This document shows, one piece after another, positions 19,801-28,917 of a stretch of DNA of 64,000 bases. The position numbers and the translations under genes are program-made. The DNA is from Pseudomonas sp. SID14000 (GTDB taxonomy: Bacteria; Pseudomonadota; Gammaproteobacteria; Pseudomonadales; Pseudomonadaceae). The stretch is taken from NCBI RefSeq assembly GCF_002165135.1, contig NZ_NFZQ01000004.1, positions 62,001 through 126,000 of the forward strand, written 5' to 3'. The notes below the pieces were generated by a model. It did not search any database and had not been told where the DNA came from. It worked only from the letters and a program-made list of their open reading frames with translations. Every line of letters begins with the position of its first letter. Position 1 is the first letter of the stretch.

Positions 19801-22800
19801 GTCCGCGTGGTCAGGTCGCGTTCACACCGTTGGCTGAGGATCTGCGCTTTCTGCATCGGCTGGCCCGCAGCAACTGGGCGTTCTTCGACCGTCATGTCGG
19901 CCCTGACGATAACTGGTTGCCGCCCGATAACCTCCAGGAGCCGCCCTTCGCCAGCATCGCTCACCGCACGTCGCCGACCAACATGGGCATGGCCCTGCTC
20001 TCACACCTGGCGGCCCATGACTTCGGTTATCTGGGTGCCGGCCGCCTGTTCGAACGCCTGGCGCAGATACTCGACAGCATGAGCCGCCTGGAGCGCTACA
20101 GGGGGCATTTCTACAACTGGTACGACACCCAGACCCTCAAACCACTGTCACCACAGTATGTTTCGGCGGTGGACAGCGGCAACCTGGCCGCTCTGCTCCT
20201 GACGCTGAGACCCGGGCTTCTGGAAATGGCAGATACCCCCATGCTGGACCAGCGCCTGACCCTGGGGCTGCTCGACACCTTCGACACCCTGCTCGACGCC
20301 TTCAGCCGCTCAGGCCGTGACGCAAGGGAGATAGAAGCTTTGCGTGAACAGGTGCAGCAAGCCCATGAGCGATCAGGCAACCTGCCAGTCACCCAGATGT
20401 CGCTGCTGGCCGAGCAACTGCTAGGTTTGATTTCCCCATCACCTGGGGCCGAGGAAACCGATGACTGTGTGTTCTGGTTGCAGGCCCTACATACGCAGTG
20501 CCTCGACCTGTGCACGGAGTTGCAGGGTTTCCAATTACCCCCTGGCAACGACCTAGCGCCCCAGACACCGTTGAGTTGGCGACAATTGGCAGAGCTCGAA
20601 CCGGGCCAATGGCCGCTCTCCGAACGGCTGGCAGTGACCAACGTTCGAGCGCTGGCCAGCCAGCGCATCGCTCAAGCGCAAGCCTTGGCAAGGCGCATTA
20701 CAACCTTGGCCACCATGGACTTCACCTTTCTCTACGACACCCACCGGGATCTTTTCGCCATCGGCTACAACGCCGATGAGCATCGACTGGATTCAGCATT
20801 CTACGACCTGCTGGCGTCGGAGATGCGCCTGACCAATTTCGTGATCATCGCCCAGGGGCAGGTACCCCAGGACAGTTGGTTCGCCCTTGGCCGACTACTC
20901 ACCAGCAATTCTGGCGTACCGGTTCTGCTGTCCTGGTCCGGTTCGATGTTCGAGTATCTGATGCCTCTGCTGGTGATGCCCAGCTATGAGGGGACCTTGC
21001 TCGACCAAACCTGCCAGGCCGCCGTCGACCGGCAAATCAAACATGGCAACCTGTTGGGCATTCCTTGGGGGGTTTCAGAGTCGGCCTACAATGCGCTGGA
21101 TGCTCATTTCAACTACCAATACCGTGCATTCGGTGTTCCCGGCCTTGGCCTGAAGCGCGGTCTGGGCGAAGAGCACGTGGTTGCCCCTTACGCCAGCGCG
21201 CTCGCCTTGATGGTGGCGCCCACTGCCGCCTGCCATAACCTGCAGCGCCTTGGCAGGCTCGGACTTGCCGGACGTTTCGGACTGTACGAGGCGGTTGACT
21301 ACAGCGAGACACGGCTACCACCCGGGCAGGACTCTGTGGTGATCCGTTCGTTCATGGCCCATCACCAAGGCATGAGCTTTCTCGCCCTGACCTCCCTACT
21401 ACTTGGCAAGCCCATGCAACGGCGCTTCGCCTCGGACCCACAGTTCCAGGCCAGCATGCTGCTGTTGCAAGAGCGAGTCCCGAAAACGGCAGCCCCGTAC
21501 CTTCATTCACTTCAGGCATCGGCCGTGGAGGCCGCAGAGTGCGCCGCCGAAACACGACTGCGCCTATTCAGCGAACCGAACCGGCAACACCCCGCCGTCC
21601 AACTGCTCTCCAATGGCCACTACCACGTAATGGTCAATCACGTGGGTAGTGGCTACAGTCGGCGTAACGACCTGGCGGTCACCCGTTGGCGCGAGGACGC
21701 CAGCCACGACGACTTAGGAAACTTCTGCTATCTGCGCGACGTCGCCAGCGGCGCGTACTGGTCCAACACCTACCAGCCGACCCACCACCGAACCAGAAAC
21801 CAGGAGGCAATTTTCAGCGACGGCCGGGCGGAATTCCGCATTCGCGAACGAAACTTCGACTGCCATACTGAAATTGCCGTCTCCCCCGAAGACGACATCG
21901 AATTACGTCGCCTGCACCTGACCAACCATGGCGACGAGCGCCGCATCCTGGAACTGACCAGTTATGCCGAAGTGGTGCTGGCGCCGGCACTGAGCGATGC
22001 GTTGCACCCGGCCTTCAGCAAGTTGTTCATCCAGACCGAACTGATTCAGCCGTTGCAGGCCATCCTCTGCACCCGGCGGCCCCGCTCGCTGCAGGACGCC
22101 GTGCCGTGGATGTGTCATGTTCTGGCCGTGCATGGCGCCGATATCGATGCCGTGTCCTATGAGACAGATCGGGCCCGCTTCATAGGCCGCGGCCGTACCC
22201 TCGTGGCACCGGCAGCACTGGACTATGACACTGAGACGTTATCCGGCAGTGCGGGGGCGGTGCTCGATCCGATCGTGGCGATCCGCTGCCGCATAACCCT
22301 GACGCCAGGCCAGACAGTAACAGTCGACCTGGTCACTGGCGTCGCCGACAGCCGCGACGCCTGCCTTCAGCAAGTCGCCAAGTACCGCGACCGCCACCTA
22401 GCCGACCGGGTCTTCGACCTCGCCTGGCCGCATAGCCAGGTCCTGTTGCGCCAACTCAATGGTTCGGTGGCCGATGCGCGACTGTTCGAGCAAATGGCCG
22501 CATCGGTGATCTACCCCAATGCCGGCCTACGAGCTAGCGGGGCCCTGCTGGCCAGCAACGGGCGCAACCAGTCCGGCCTGTGGAGCCAGGGACTGTCGGG
22601 GGATCTACCAATCGTGCTGGTACAGATTGGCGACCTCGCCAACCTTCAATTGGTCAAGCAGATGGTGCTTGCCCATGCCTACTGGCGTCAGAAGGGCCTG
22701 ACACTCGACCTGGTGATCTGGAACGAAGACCAGGCCGGCTACCGTCAGCAGTTGCAGGAGCTGATCATGGGTATTGTCGCCTCCGGCAGCGAGGCAGCCC

Positions 22801-25436
22801 TGCTCGATCGCCCCGGTGGGATATTCGTACGCCCTGCACAACAGTTGTCCGAAGAGGACAGGATCCTGACGCTTTCGGTAGCCCGGCTGGTGCTCAACGA
22901 CAGCCATGGCACGCTGGCCGAGCAACTGCATCGGCGCCGTCAGCCTCCTGTACCACCCGCCTTCCAGCCGAACCCGGCCTACACCCGACTCGAGCCCGCC
23001 AACCACCTGCCAACGGGCGAGCTCGCGCTGATGCTTGCCAACCCCTACGGGGGGTTCAGTGCCGATGGTCGCGAGTACGTCATCCCTCTGATCCCCGACA
23101 AGCCGCCACCAGCACCGTGGGTCAATATCCTGGCCAACCCACGGTTCGGCAGCGTGGTCTCGGAGGCTGGCAGCGCCTACACCTGGTACGAGAACGCACA
23201 CGAGTATCGGTTGACGCCCTGGCACAATGACCCCGTCACCGACCCCAGCGGCGAAACCTTGTACCTGCGTGACGAGGACAGCGGGCACTACTGGTCGCCG
23301 ACTCCGCAGCCCTGTCCTGGCCCTGGCCGTTATTGCACCCGGCATGGCTTTGGCTACAGCGTGTTCGAGTATACCGAGGATGACCTGCGCAGTGAGCTTT
23401 GGGTGCATGTAGCGCTGGATGCCCCGGTCAAGTTCAGCCGACTCAAATTGCACAACCACTCTAGGCGAGTACGACGGTTATCTGTGACCTGCTTCGCCGA
23501 GTGGGTTCTTGGCGACCTGCGCAGCAAGTCTGCTATGCATGTGGTCAGCGAGACCGACCCGGTCAGCGGTGCCTTGTTCGCCCGTAATACCTATGCCGTA
23601 GAGTTTTGCGGACATGTGGCGTTTCTCGACTGCGACCTGCCTTTTGATAGCATCACCTGCGATCGCAGCGAGTTCCTCGGTCGCAACGGCGATTCTCAAG
23701 CGCCGGCCGGCATGCGCCAGGCGCGGTTGTCGGGGCGCACGGGCGGAGGGTTGGATCCCTGCGCGGCGCTGCGGGTCAGCGTGCTGCTGGAGGCCGGCGA
23801 AAGCCGTGAAGTGGTGTTCCGCCTGGGGGCCGAGCAGGATGCCAAGACCGCTACCCGGTGTGTGCAGCAATACCGCGGCCTACGGGCAGCCATGGAAGCG
23901 TTCGACAAGGTTCAGATCTACTGGCGCCAGACCCTGGGCGCCCTGCGGATCGAAACCCCCGAACCCTCGTTGGATGTCTTGGCCAACGGCTGGTTGATGT
24001 ACCAGGTAATTGCCTGCCGTTTCTGGGCGCGCAGCGGCTTCTACCAGTCCGGTGGTGCCATCGGTTTTCGCGACCAGTTACAGGACAGTATGGCAATGCT
24101 GCACGCTGCCCCGGCGGCGGCGCGCCAGCACCTCCTTGCGTGTGCCGCGCATCAGTATGTCGAAGGCGATGTCCAACACTGGTGGCACCCACCCATGCAG
24201 CGCGGTGTCCGTACCCGCTGCTCGGACGACCTGCTCTGGCTGCCGCTGGCGACCAGCCGCTACGTGGAGATCACGGGAGACCAAGCAGTACTGGACGAGC
24301 CGGTCGGCTACCTGGAAGGGCGTGAACTCAATGTCGGCGAAGAATCCTATTACGACCTGCCAGCCCACTCGCACCTGGTCGAGAGCCTGTACCAGCATTG
24401 CCAGCGTGCCCTCGGGCACGCCCTACAGTGTGGAGTCCATGGCCTGCCGTTGATAGGCAGCGGCGACTGGAATGACGGTATGAACCGCATCGGCGAACAA
24501 GGTCGGGGCGAAAGTGTATGGTTGGGCTTCTTCGGCCATGAGGTGTTGCGGGCGTTCGGCGACCTCGCTCTACGCCATGGTGACACTGGCTTCGCAGTGC
24601 ACTGCACCAGGCAAGCCGCCGTCCTTGCCGAAAACCTTGAGCAGCACGCTTGGGATGGCGGTTGGTACCGCCGCGCATGGTTCGACGATGGCCAGGCACT
24701 GGGATCGGCAAGCAATCAGGAGTGCCGCATAGACTCGCTCGCACAAAGTTGGGCGGTGCTGTCCGGGGTCGCGTCGGCCGAGCGCGCACGCGCCGCCATG
24801 GGGGCGCTGGATCACCACCTGGTAAGACGCGATATCGGTATCGTGAAACTGCTCGATCCTCCCTTCGACCAGGGCGATCTGGACCCTGGCTACATCAAGG
24901 GCTACCTGCCTGGCGTGCGTGAGAATGGCGGACAATACACCCATGCGGCGATCTGGGCGAGCATGGCATATGCCCACCTAGGAGACGCAGACAGGGCCTG
25001 GGAGCTATTGCGCTTGATTAACCCAATACGCCAGGGTTGTAGCGCACTGATCGATACCTACAAAGTAGAACCCTATGTCATGGCCGCCGACGTCTACGCC
25101 ATAGCCCCCCACGCAGGGCGGGGAGGCTGGAGCTGGTACACGGGCTCCGCGGGCTGGATGTATCGCCTAATAACCGAAAGCCTGCTGGGCCTGCAACGTA
25201 GCGGTGACACCCTGCGGCTACGCCCGCTGTTACCGGCAGGCTGGCCAGGTTGTGTACTGCACTACCGTTTTGGAAATACCTACTACCGCATTGAAGTGCG
25301 CAACAGCGCCAGCGCCGAACGGACCCTCAGCCTGGATGGCCAGTTGCTTGCCCATGCCACACTGCAACTGAAGGATGATGGAAAGGCGCATCAGGTAATC
25401 GCCCAGTGCCAACGCTGCCTCTTGCCTATGAACTGA
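16803..25436 (+). CDS. Cyclic beta-1,2-glucan synthase (ChvB/NdvB-type)
   Basis: A giant inner-membrane enzyme of 2877 residues that initiates, elongates, phosphorolyses and cyclises beta-1,2-glucans from UDP-glucose for the periplasm. The layout matches the rhizobial enzyme. There is an N-terminal region, membrane helices near residues 425-490 and a family-84 glycosyltransferase domain with YVITLDTDTQLPRG (D640 and D642). More helices lie near 830-880 and 950-990, and a glycoamylase-like domain sits around 1300-1600. The tandem carbohydrate-binding/phosphorylase half includes the GH94-type catalytic block GSGDWNDGMN near 2553-2560. The ATG at 16803 is favoured over an upstream in-frame start at 16767. 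It should function in osmoadaptation and envelope or host interaction. No dedicated exporter (NdvA-like) lies next to it. Confidence 0.9.
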   Translation: MDNPWLRALAFVKRLPSHARPWRSPRHSFTYESLLRSELYSAKQMAEHGTWLASQHRLSQLPADDSLLDRLADNERMLSTCCTSLAGALPSSRPALPAAQWLLDNFYLVETHIRIAKRHLPTDYSLQLPRLDNGPSAGLPRVYNIALETISHGDGRVDAESLSLFVEAYQQVGTLTLGELWAIPIMLRLALIENLRRVAARVMANWADRGLANAWADQIGETAERDAKSVVLVVADMARSEPPMTPAFVAELARRLQGHSTTLTQPLAWVEQMLSESALSIERNVQLDAQQQAIDQVSISNSIGSLRLLSTIDWKLFVENLSHVEQILRQDPASVYPAMDFASRDHYRHVVEQVARHSAFNEKEVAQAAIELAQAAAPRPGDQTEHVGFYLAGGGLPSLERRLAARIPLAERWQRLLHRAPLVFYLVPVILLSCLLAWGFIRSIDVEGWPTWVLTVMALPIVLTTSRLAIGLVNWLVTLTVKPSFLSRLDYSSGIPADAKTLVVVPTMLATASDAEELVEGLEVRFLANRDEHLHFALLSDFMDAPEQTCPEDMALLDLASEGIRALNHKYPSPGCERFFLLHRPRAWNGTEQCWMGRERKRGKLAELNALLRGHGDGCFMRIVGDLQKLKRVRYVITLDTDTQLPRGVAQKLVGAMQHPLNRARFDAQTGRVRSGYAILQPRVGISLPSVSRSTYARLFGSEAGVDPYTQAVSDVYQDLFLSGSFIGKGIYAVDAFEQALDGRFADNRVLSHDLIEGCYAHSGLLSDVQLFEAYPARYSVDIKRRHRWIRGDWQLLPWLVPWLRTGTHGLAQSPLNALSRWKILDNLRRSLEPAALLTVLLWGWLASASALPWTLALLGLLLTRPLLDSLLELLRKTTDVPFSEHLLAALRTSGTFFVRAGLSLAWLPFETNYSLDAILRTLWRLVVSKHRLLQWNPSREEERTSADTLQAVYREQWMQPALVLVLASVLSMQPRVLLLASPILALWLLGPALAWWLSRPRGQVAFTPLAEDLRFLHRLARSNWAFFDRHVGPDDNWLPPDNLQEPPFASIAHRTSPTNMGMALLSHLAAHDFGYLGAGRLFERLAQILDSMSRLERYRGHFYNWYDTQTLKPLSPQYVSAVDSGNLAALLLTLRPGLLEMADTPMLDQRLTLGLLDTFDTLLDAFSRSGRDAREIEALREQVQQAHERSGNLPVTQMSLLAEQLLGLISPSPGAEETDDCVFWLQALHTQCLDLCTELQGFQLPPGNDLAPQTPLSWRQLAELEPGQWPLSERLAVTNVRALASQRIAQAQALARRITTLATMDFTFLYDTHRDLFAIGYNADEHRLDSAFYDLLASEMRLTNFVIIAQGQVPQDSWFALGRLLTSNSGVPVLLSWSGSMFEYLMPLLVMPSYEGTLLDQTCQAAVDRQIKHGNLLGIPWGVSESAYNALDAHFNYQYRAFGVPGLGLKRGLGEEHVVAPYASALALMVAPTAACHNLQRLGRLGLAGRFGLYEAVDYSETRLPPGQDSVVIRSFMAHHQGMSFLALTSLLLGKPMQRRFASDPQFQASMLLLQERVPKTAAPYLHSLQASAVEAAECAAETRLRLFSEPNRQHPAVQLLSNGHYHVMVNHVGSGYSRRNDLAVTRWREDASHDDLGNFCYLRDVASGAYWSNTYQPTHHRTRNQEAIFSDGRAEFRIRERNFDCHTEIAVSPEDDIELRRLHLTNHGDERRILELTSYAEVVLAPALSDALHPAFSKLFIQTELIQPLQAILCTRRPRSLQDAVPWMCHVLAVHGADIDAVSYETDRARFIGRGRTLVAPAALDYDTETLSGSAGAVLDPIVAIRCRITLTPGQTVTVDLVTGVADSRDACLQQVAKYRDRHLADRVFDLAWPHSQVLLRQLNGSVADARLFEQMAASVIYPNAGLRASGALLASNGRNQSGLWSQGLSGDLPIVLVQIGDLANLQLVKQMVLAHAYWRQKGLTLDLVIWNEDQAGYRQQLQELIMGIVASGSEAALLDRPGGIFVRPAQQLSEEDRILTLSVARLVLNDSHGTLAEQLHRRRQPPVPPAFQPNPAYTRLEPANHLPTGELALMLANPYGGFSADGREYVIPLIPDKPPPAPWVNILANPRFGSVVSEAGSAYTWYENAHEYRLTPWHNDPVTDPSGETLYLRDEDSGHYWSPTPQPCPGPGRYCTRHGFGYSVFEYTEDDLRSELWVHVALDAPVKFSRLKLHNHSRRVRRLSVTCFAEWVLGDLRSKSAMHVVSETDPVSGALFARNTYAVEFCGHVAFLDCDLPFDSITCDRSEFLGRNGDSQAPAGMRQARLSGRTGGGLDPCAALRVSVLLEAGESREVVFRLGAEQDAKTATRCVQQYRGLRAAMEAFDKVQIYWRQTLGALRIETPEPSLDVLANGWLMYQVIACRFWARSGFYQSGGAIGFRDQLQDSMAMLHAAPAAARQHLLACAAHQYVEGDVQHWWHPPMQRGVRTRCSDDLLWLPLATSRYVEITGDQAVLDEPVGYLEGRELNVGEESYYDLPAHSHLVESLYQHCQRALGHALQCGVHGLPLIGSGDWNDGMNRIGEQGRGESVWLGFFGHEVLRAFGDLALRHGDTGFAVHCTRQAAVLAENLEQHAWDGGWYRRAWFDDGQALGSASNQECRIDSLAQSWAVLSGVASAERARAAMGALDHHLVRRDIGIVKLLDPPFDQGDLDPGYIKGYLPGVRENGGQYTHAAIWASMAYAHLGDADRAWELLRLINPIRQGCSALIDTYKVEPYVMAADVYAIAPHAGRGGWSWYTGSAGWMYRLITESLLGLQRSGDTLRLRPLLPAGWPGCVLHYRFGNTYYRIEVRNSASAERTLSLDGQLLAHATLQLKDDGKAHQVIAQCQRCLLPMN

Positions 25437-25527
25437 ACCGTTCGACAGCGCACGGACCTGGGTGGGAAACTGCAGTCCTGCTGGGCTAATCTTGTTTTGA
25501 CAAAACCTGCCCTCGATGGTCCCGAGC

Positions 25528-26259
25528 ATGCAACCCTCGTCCACCCCTCAACAGAATCATCTGCTGGCTGCATTATCAGCACAGACGTTCAGCCGGCTGG
25601 AGCCTCACTTGGAACGGGTGAGCTTGCCACTGGGCAAGGCACTCTACGAATCTGGCGACGCACTGCGCCATGTCTACTTTCCTACCGACTCGATTGTCTC
25701 TTTACTTTATGTCATGGAGAACGGCTCCTCGGCCGAAATCTCGGTAGTGGGCAATGAAGGCCTGGTCGGGATTGCGGTGTTCATGGGCGGTGAAAGCACG
25801 CCCAGCCGAGCGATCGTGCAAAGCGCAGGGTATGCCTATCGCCTGCCGGGGCAGCGACTCAAGGACGAGTTCAATCGCCATGGCGAACTTATGATGCTTA
25901 TGCTGCGCTACACCCAGGCACTGATTACCCAGATGGCTCAAACAGCGGTGTGCAACCGCCATCATTCCATCGACCAGCAACTGTGCCGCTGGCTGCTGCT
26001 GTCGCTAGATCGCCTGCCAGGAGACCGCCTGTGCATGACCCAGGAACTCATCGCCAACATGCTAGGTGTCCGCCGTGAAGGGGTGACCGATGCTGCGGGC
26101 AAATTGCAGCGTCTAGGTGTGATCGAGTACAGCCGGGGAAACATCAGGGTGCTGGACAGAGCACACCTGGAGCGGCTCAGTTGCGAATGCTATGCCGTGG
26201 TGAAGAAAGAAACTGAACGGCTGCTGCCCTACCTGTCGCCCGAGCCCCCTGCCATTTGA
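25528..26259 (+). CDS. Crp/Fnr-type transcriptional regulator
   Basis: A 243-residue regulator with an N-terminal cyclic-nucleotide-binding-like beta-roll (residues about 20-130, e.g. GNEGLVGIAVFMGGES) and a C-terminal winged helix (MTQELIANMLGVRREGVTDA). The FNR-type cysteine cluster is absent, so oxygen sensing by an iron-sulphur cluster is unlikely. The ATG at 25528 (MQPSSTPQQNHLLA) is preferred over GTG at 25516. It lies 91 bp after the glucan synthase, same strand. This subgroup is common next to stress genes in Pseudomonas. Confidence 0.85.
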   Translation: MQPSSTPQQNHLLAALSAQTFSRLEPHLERVSLPLGKALYESGDALRHVYFPTDSIVSLLYVMENGSSAEISVVGNEGLVGIAVFMGGESTPSRAIVQSAGYAYRLPGQRLKDEFNRHGELMMLMLRYTQALITQMAQTAVCNRHHSIDQQLCRWLLLSLDRLPGDRLCMTQELIANMLGVRREGVTDAAGKLQRLGVIEYSRGNIRVLDRAHLERLSCECYAVVKKETERLLPYLSPEPPAI

Positions 26260-26310
26260 CTGTACAAAAGTCACATCGCGCTTGAGAGCATCAGTAGCCG
26301 AAGCCTGTCG

Positions 26311-26954
26311 TTAGATCAGCTGATTGATCAGTATCGCGTTGCTATAGATGAGGCTACTGTCGTTGGCCGGGTGGCCGACGAGGTGGAACTGGCCGCGCAG
26401 GGTCGAATCCAGGTAGACGCGCATTCGGCAGTCGGACAACGGGCCATAGCCTGGTGGTAGACGCAGTTCCAGCGTGGACAGATTGACGTCTACCATAACG
26501 TCCGGTTCATGGGTTCTTTGCAGGCGCTCCTGCGCCTGCTCCAGCAACAGGTGGTCGTTGCCATTGAGGCAGAAGTGGACATCTTCCAGTGCGATGGATT
26601 TTAGTTCCTTGCTGGTCTTGCACCAGCCTTCAATAGTAAAGGTGCTGATATTGGATCCGTGGAACGTTCAGCGGGTCGTTTGCCCGCTGCAAGTGTTAGG
26701 TCGTTGGCAAACAAGTGGCTACGACTCCACATTCTCGCCTCCAGGCGCAGCTCGACTATGAGTGTTGTGATCGCGACTTCGCTCTGCCATTGTTTAGGTC
26801 CGATGGCGGTGACGAAGGTTTCGACGGCCTCCGTGCCCGGGTTTCGGAAAAGCAGGCTCAACGACCCGTCCCAGCTCTTGGAAGGGGTACAGGTGAGCGG
26901 CGCGAACGCGTACATCAGCTGTTGTTTCGCATCTTGGAATGTCAGCATTACCAT
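26311..26954 (-). pseudogene. Unknown protein gene broken by a frameshift
   Basis: The 5' part starts at the ATG at 26954 with AAGGAG upstream (MVMLTFQDAKQQLMYAFAPL) and stays coding-like until about 26670. From there the natural continuation is in another frame: GSNISTFTIEGWCKTSKELK, leading into LEQAQERLQRTHEPDVMVDV and ending NDSSLIYSNAILINQLI at 26311. Both halves have high-GC third positions and read as one beta-rich protein of about 214 residues. A one-base loss (or two-base gain) near 26655-26672 explains the break. No family is recognised. Confidence 0.6.
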
Positions 26955-26959
26955 TGACT

Positions 26960-26971
26960 CCTTACGTAAGG
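26960..26971. promoter_or_regulatory. 12-bp palindrome upstream of the broken gene
   Basis: CCTTACGTAAGG is a perfect palindrome that partly overlaps the ribosome binding site of the minus-strand gene starting at 26954. It could be an operator or a chance palindrome. Confidence 0.3.
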
Positions 26972-27586
26972 CCGGACGTGGGAAGCGACCGCTTGGCCTC
27001 TCCGGAGGGACGCGTTTCGCCTTCTTGCTCCCCTCGTCATGAGGTGCAGTGGCAAATCAATATTTGCAGCATCGGCATCGTTGGTCGGTACGCTATCGAA
27101 AATCTACCTACCGGTTGTCTACAGGAACTCACCCGTCGTCCTGGTACCGCAGCTGTCTGGCTGCTGTAGCACTTTCCGACCGGTACGGTGCCCCGGCAAG
27201 GCCGTTCTCACAGGTACAATGCAGCCCTTGAGCATGCCGCCGTACCTGTGTGCGGTTTCGTACTTATGCATATGCTTCATCCTGCAGCCGGCGGTGGGCC
27301 CGCGTCTGTGCGCCCACGCACCGACGCGGCGGCGCGTATTCCTCTGGCACAGCGACATGAATGGGCTGCTGAACGTTATTCCTTCCGTGACAACAGCGAG
27401 GCCGCCGTCGGCAAACCCTGTCCGCGGGAAAAATTGCGCCGTAGGTGCGCTGGCGTACGGAAGAATGGCCGCACTCACCACATCATGATCGAAACGCCGC
27501 GATGTGCATCGGCGCGAACACTCGGACAAGGCCTGCAAGCGCAGGTCACTCATGACCGAGTCCCCAACTACCTGTGGAGTCCGACG
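26972..27586. other. Gene-free stretch, 615 bp
   Basis: Open frames exist on both strands (for example 27119-27553 minus and 27188 onward plus), but none has a plausible start site or recognisable protein character. The region presumably holds the promoter of the SYLF gene. Confidence 0.4.
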
Positions 27587-28147
27587 ATGATCATCTCACG
27601 AGCTTTTGTTGCTCTGCTCATGCTTGCCTTCTTCTCGCTCGTCTCGGCGGGGTTCATGAACGACGCGCGGGGGGCCACTGCCGAGGATCTGGACAAGGAC
27701 TCCCGCCAGGCCCTGCAGATCCTCTACAAGGCCACTCCGTTCGCCAAGACCCTTTCCCACAGTGCTAAGGCCGTGCTGGTGTTTCCCAAAGTGATTAAGG
27801 CAGGCCTGGTGTTCGGCGGCAGCTATGGGGAAGGCGAGCTACTGAGGGGATAGAAGGTCGACGGCTACTACAACACCGTGACCGGCTCCTGGGGGTTGCA
27901 GGCTGGTGCTCAGTCTTATGGCTACGTGGTGTTCCTGATGACAGAAAACGCCGTCCAGTATCTCAGCAACACCCAAGGCTGGGAGATCGGCGTTGGGCCG
28001 ACCGTAGTGTTGGTGGACGAAGGGGTGGCGAAGAACCTATCGACCTCGACACTGAAGGATGACGCCTATGCCTTCGTCTTCGACCAGCAGGGGCTTATGG
28101 CCGGAGTCAGCATCGAGGGAACCAAGATATCCAGGATCAAGCGCTGA
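27587..28147 (+). pseudogene. SYLF/Ysc84-type lipid-binding protein with in-frame stop
   Basis: The frame starts at the ATG at 27587 with a signal peptide (MIISRAFVALLMLAFFSLVS) and a SYLF-type core: VLVFPKVIKAGLVFGGSYGE, then YYNTVTGSWGLQAGAQSYGY, AVQYLSNTQGWEIGVGP and DDAYAFVFDQQGLMAG. Codon 89 is TAG (27851-27853), in the middle of the conserved GELL-x-x-(stop)-KVDGYYNT block; the frame resumes at once and runs to 28147. Intact length would be 186 residues. SYLF proteins bind phosphoinositides or membranes; bacterial forms are periplasmic and often stress-linked. As written it would give only an 88-residue truncated product. Confidence 0.8.
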
Positions 28148-28243
28148 GCAGTGTGACACTTCGTCATGGCTTGCCATCAAGACCATGGATATCCGGGGAT
28201 TTCGAACTGAGCCGACGTGAAAAGCAAGGTAAGCCAGTACAGC

Positions 28244-28271
28244 ACAGCGCAGCCAGGCCTGGCTGCGCTGT
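28244..28271. terminator. Bidirectional terminator-like palindrome
   Basis: ACAGCGCAGCCAGG directly abuts its own reverse complement CCTGGCTGCGCTGT, a perfect 28-bp palindrome. It lies between the SYLF frame (plus) and a minus-strand gene ending at 28281, where a shared terminator would be expected. There is no T tract. Confidence 0.5.
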
Positions 28272-28280
28272 ACTCATGGA

Positions 28281-28565
28281 CTAGATGTACGGCTGGCCAC
28301 TGAAGCCTCTTGGGAGGCGCTGCAGGCCGGGCATTTTAGCAAGTCTTTCCAACCAAAAGGCACGCCAGCCAAGCTTCTCATGGGGTTTCAGCAACTTCCG
28401 GGCGGCTCTGCGCGCAGCGTTTCGCATGTCCTTACGGGCACTCTGGAATACCTCGGTGACTCTGCAGTTGCGGCACTTCACGCGGCCGGGCTGGTCAGTG
28501 CAAAGGAGGTTGGTGCCATGGCGGCCGCAGGCCAAGTGGCCGTCGACTTTGAAGTGAGTGATCAT
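28281..28565 (-). CDS. Small conserved protein with cysteine cluster
   Basis: A 94-residue basic protein from the ATG at 28565 (MITHFKVDGHLACGRHGTNL). Four cysteines in the N-terminal half (two of them as VKCRNC) could bind zinc. The C-terminal half is a basic helix (ARKDMRNAARRAARKLLKP) ending MPGLQRLPRGFSGQPYI. I recall similar small Pseudomonas proteins of unknown function. In-frame upstream sequence to 28781 is not protein-like and overlaps the next gene's 3' end. Confidence 0.6.
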   Translation of the reverse strand: MITHFKVDGHLACGRHGTNLLCTDQPGRVKCRNCRVTEVFQSARKDMRNAARRAARKLLKPHEKLGWRAFWLERLAKMPGLQRLPRGFSGQPYI

Positions 28566-28740
28566 GGGCTGATTTCCTGGTCGCTCGGATGTGGCACTGT
28601 TGTGCCTCACCAAGCGCGCTATAGAGTGTTTGACGACCTCCGCCCCGCAGGGATCATGGGGCGCGGGTCGGAACCTTCTCGTTACCTCAGGAGATCCAGC
28701 CTCGCATACCTGCTGGCTTGCTCCTGCCATAAAGTCATGG

Positions 28741-28917
28741 CTAGCCTCCCTTCTTGATTTCCTCCTTGATGTCACCAGCACATTCCTGGAACTCTCCGAT
28801 CACCTTTTGCATCTTGCCCTTGTTCTCCAGCGACCTGTTTCCGAGCAACTTCCCAGTGCTTTCCTTGATTTGGCCGGAAACCTGTTTGACTTTGCCTTTC
28901 ACTTGATCTTCGTTCAT
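28741..28917 (-). CDS. CsbD-family stress protein
   Basis: A 58-residue protein beginning MNEDQVKGKVKQVSGQIKES. It has the duplicated helix pattern of CsbD proteins (KGK-K-V-G then GKMQKVIGEFQECAGDIKEE). These are small cytoplasmic proteins induced by general stress; the biochemical role is unknown. The ATG at 28917 matches the family start. It fits the stress flavour of the neighbouring SYLF gene and Crp-type regulator. Confidence 0.85.
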   Translation of the reverse strand: MNEDQVKGKVKQVSGQIKESTGKLLGNRSLENKGKMQKVIGEFQECAGDIKEEIKKGG

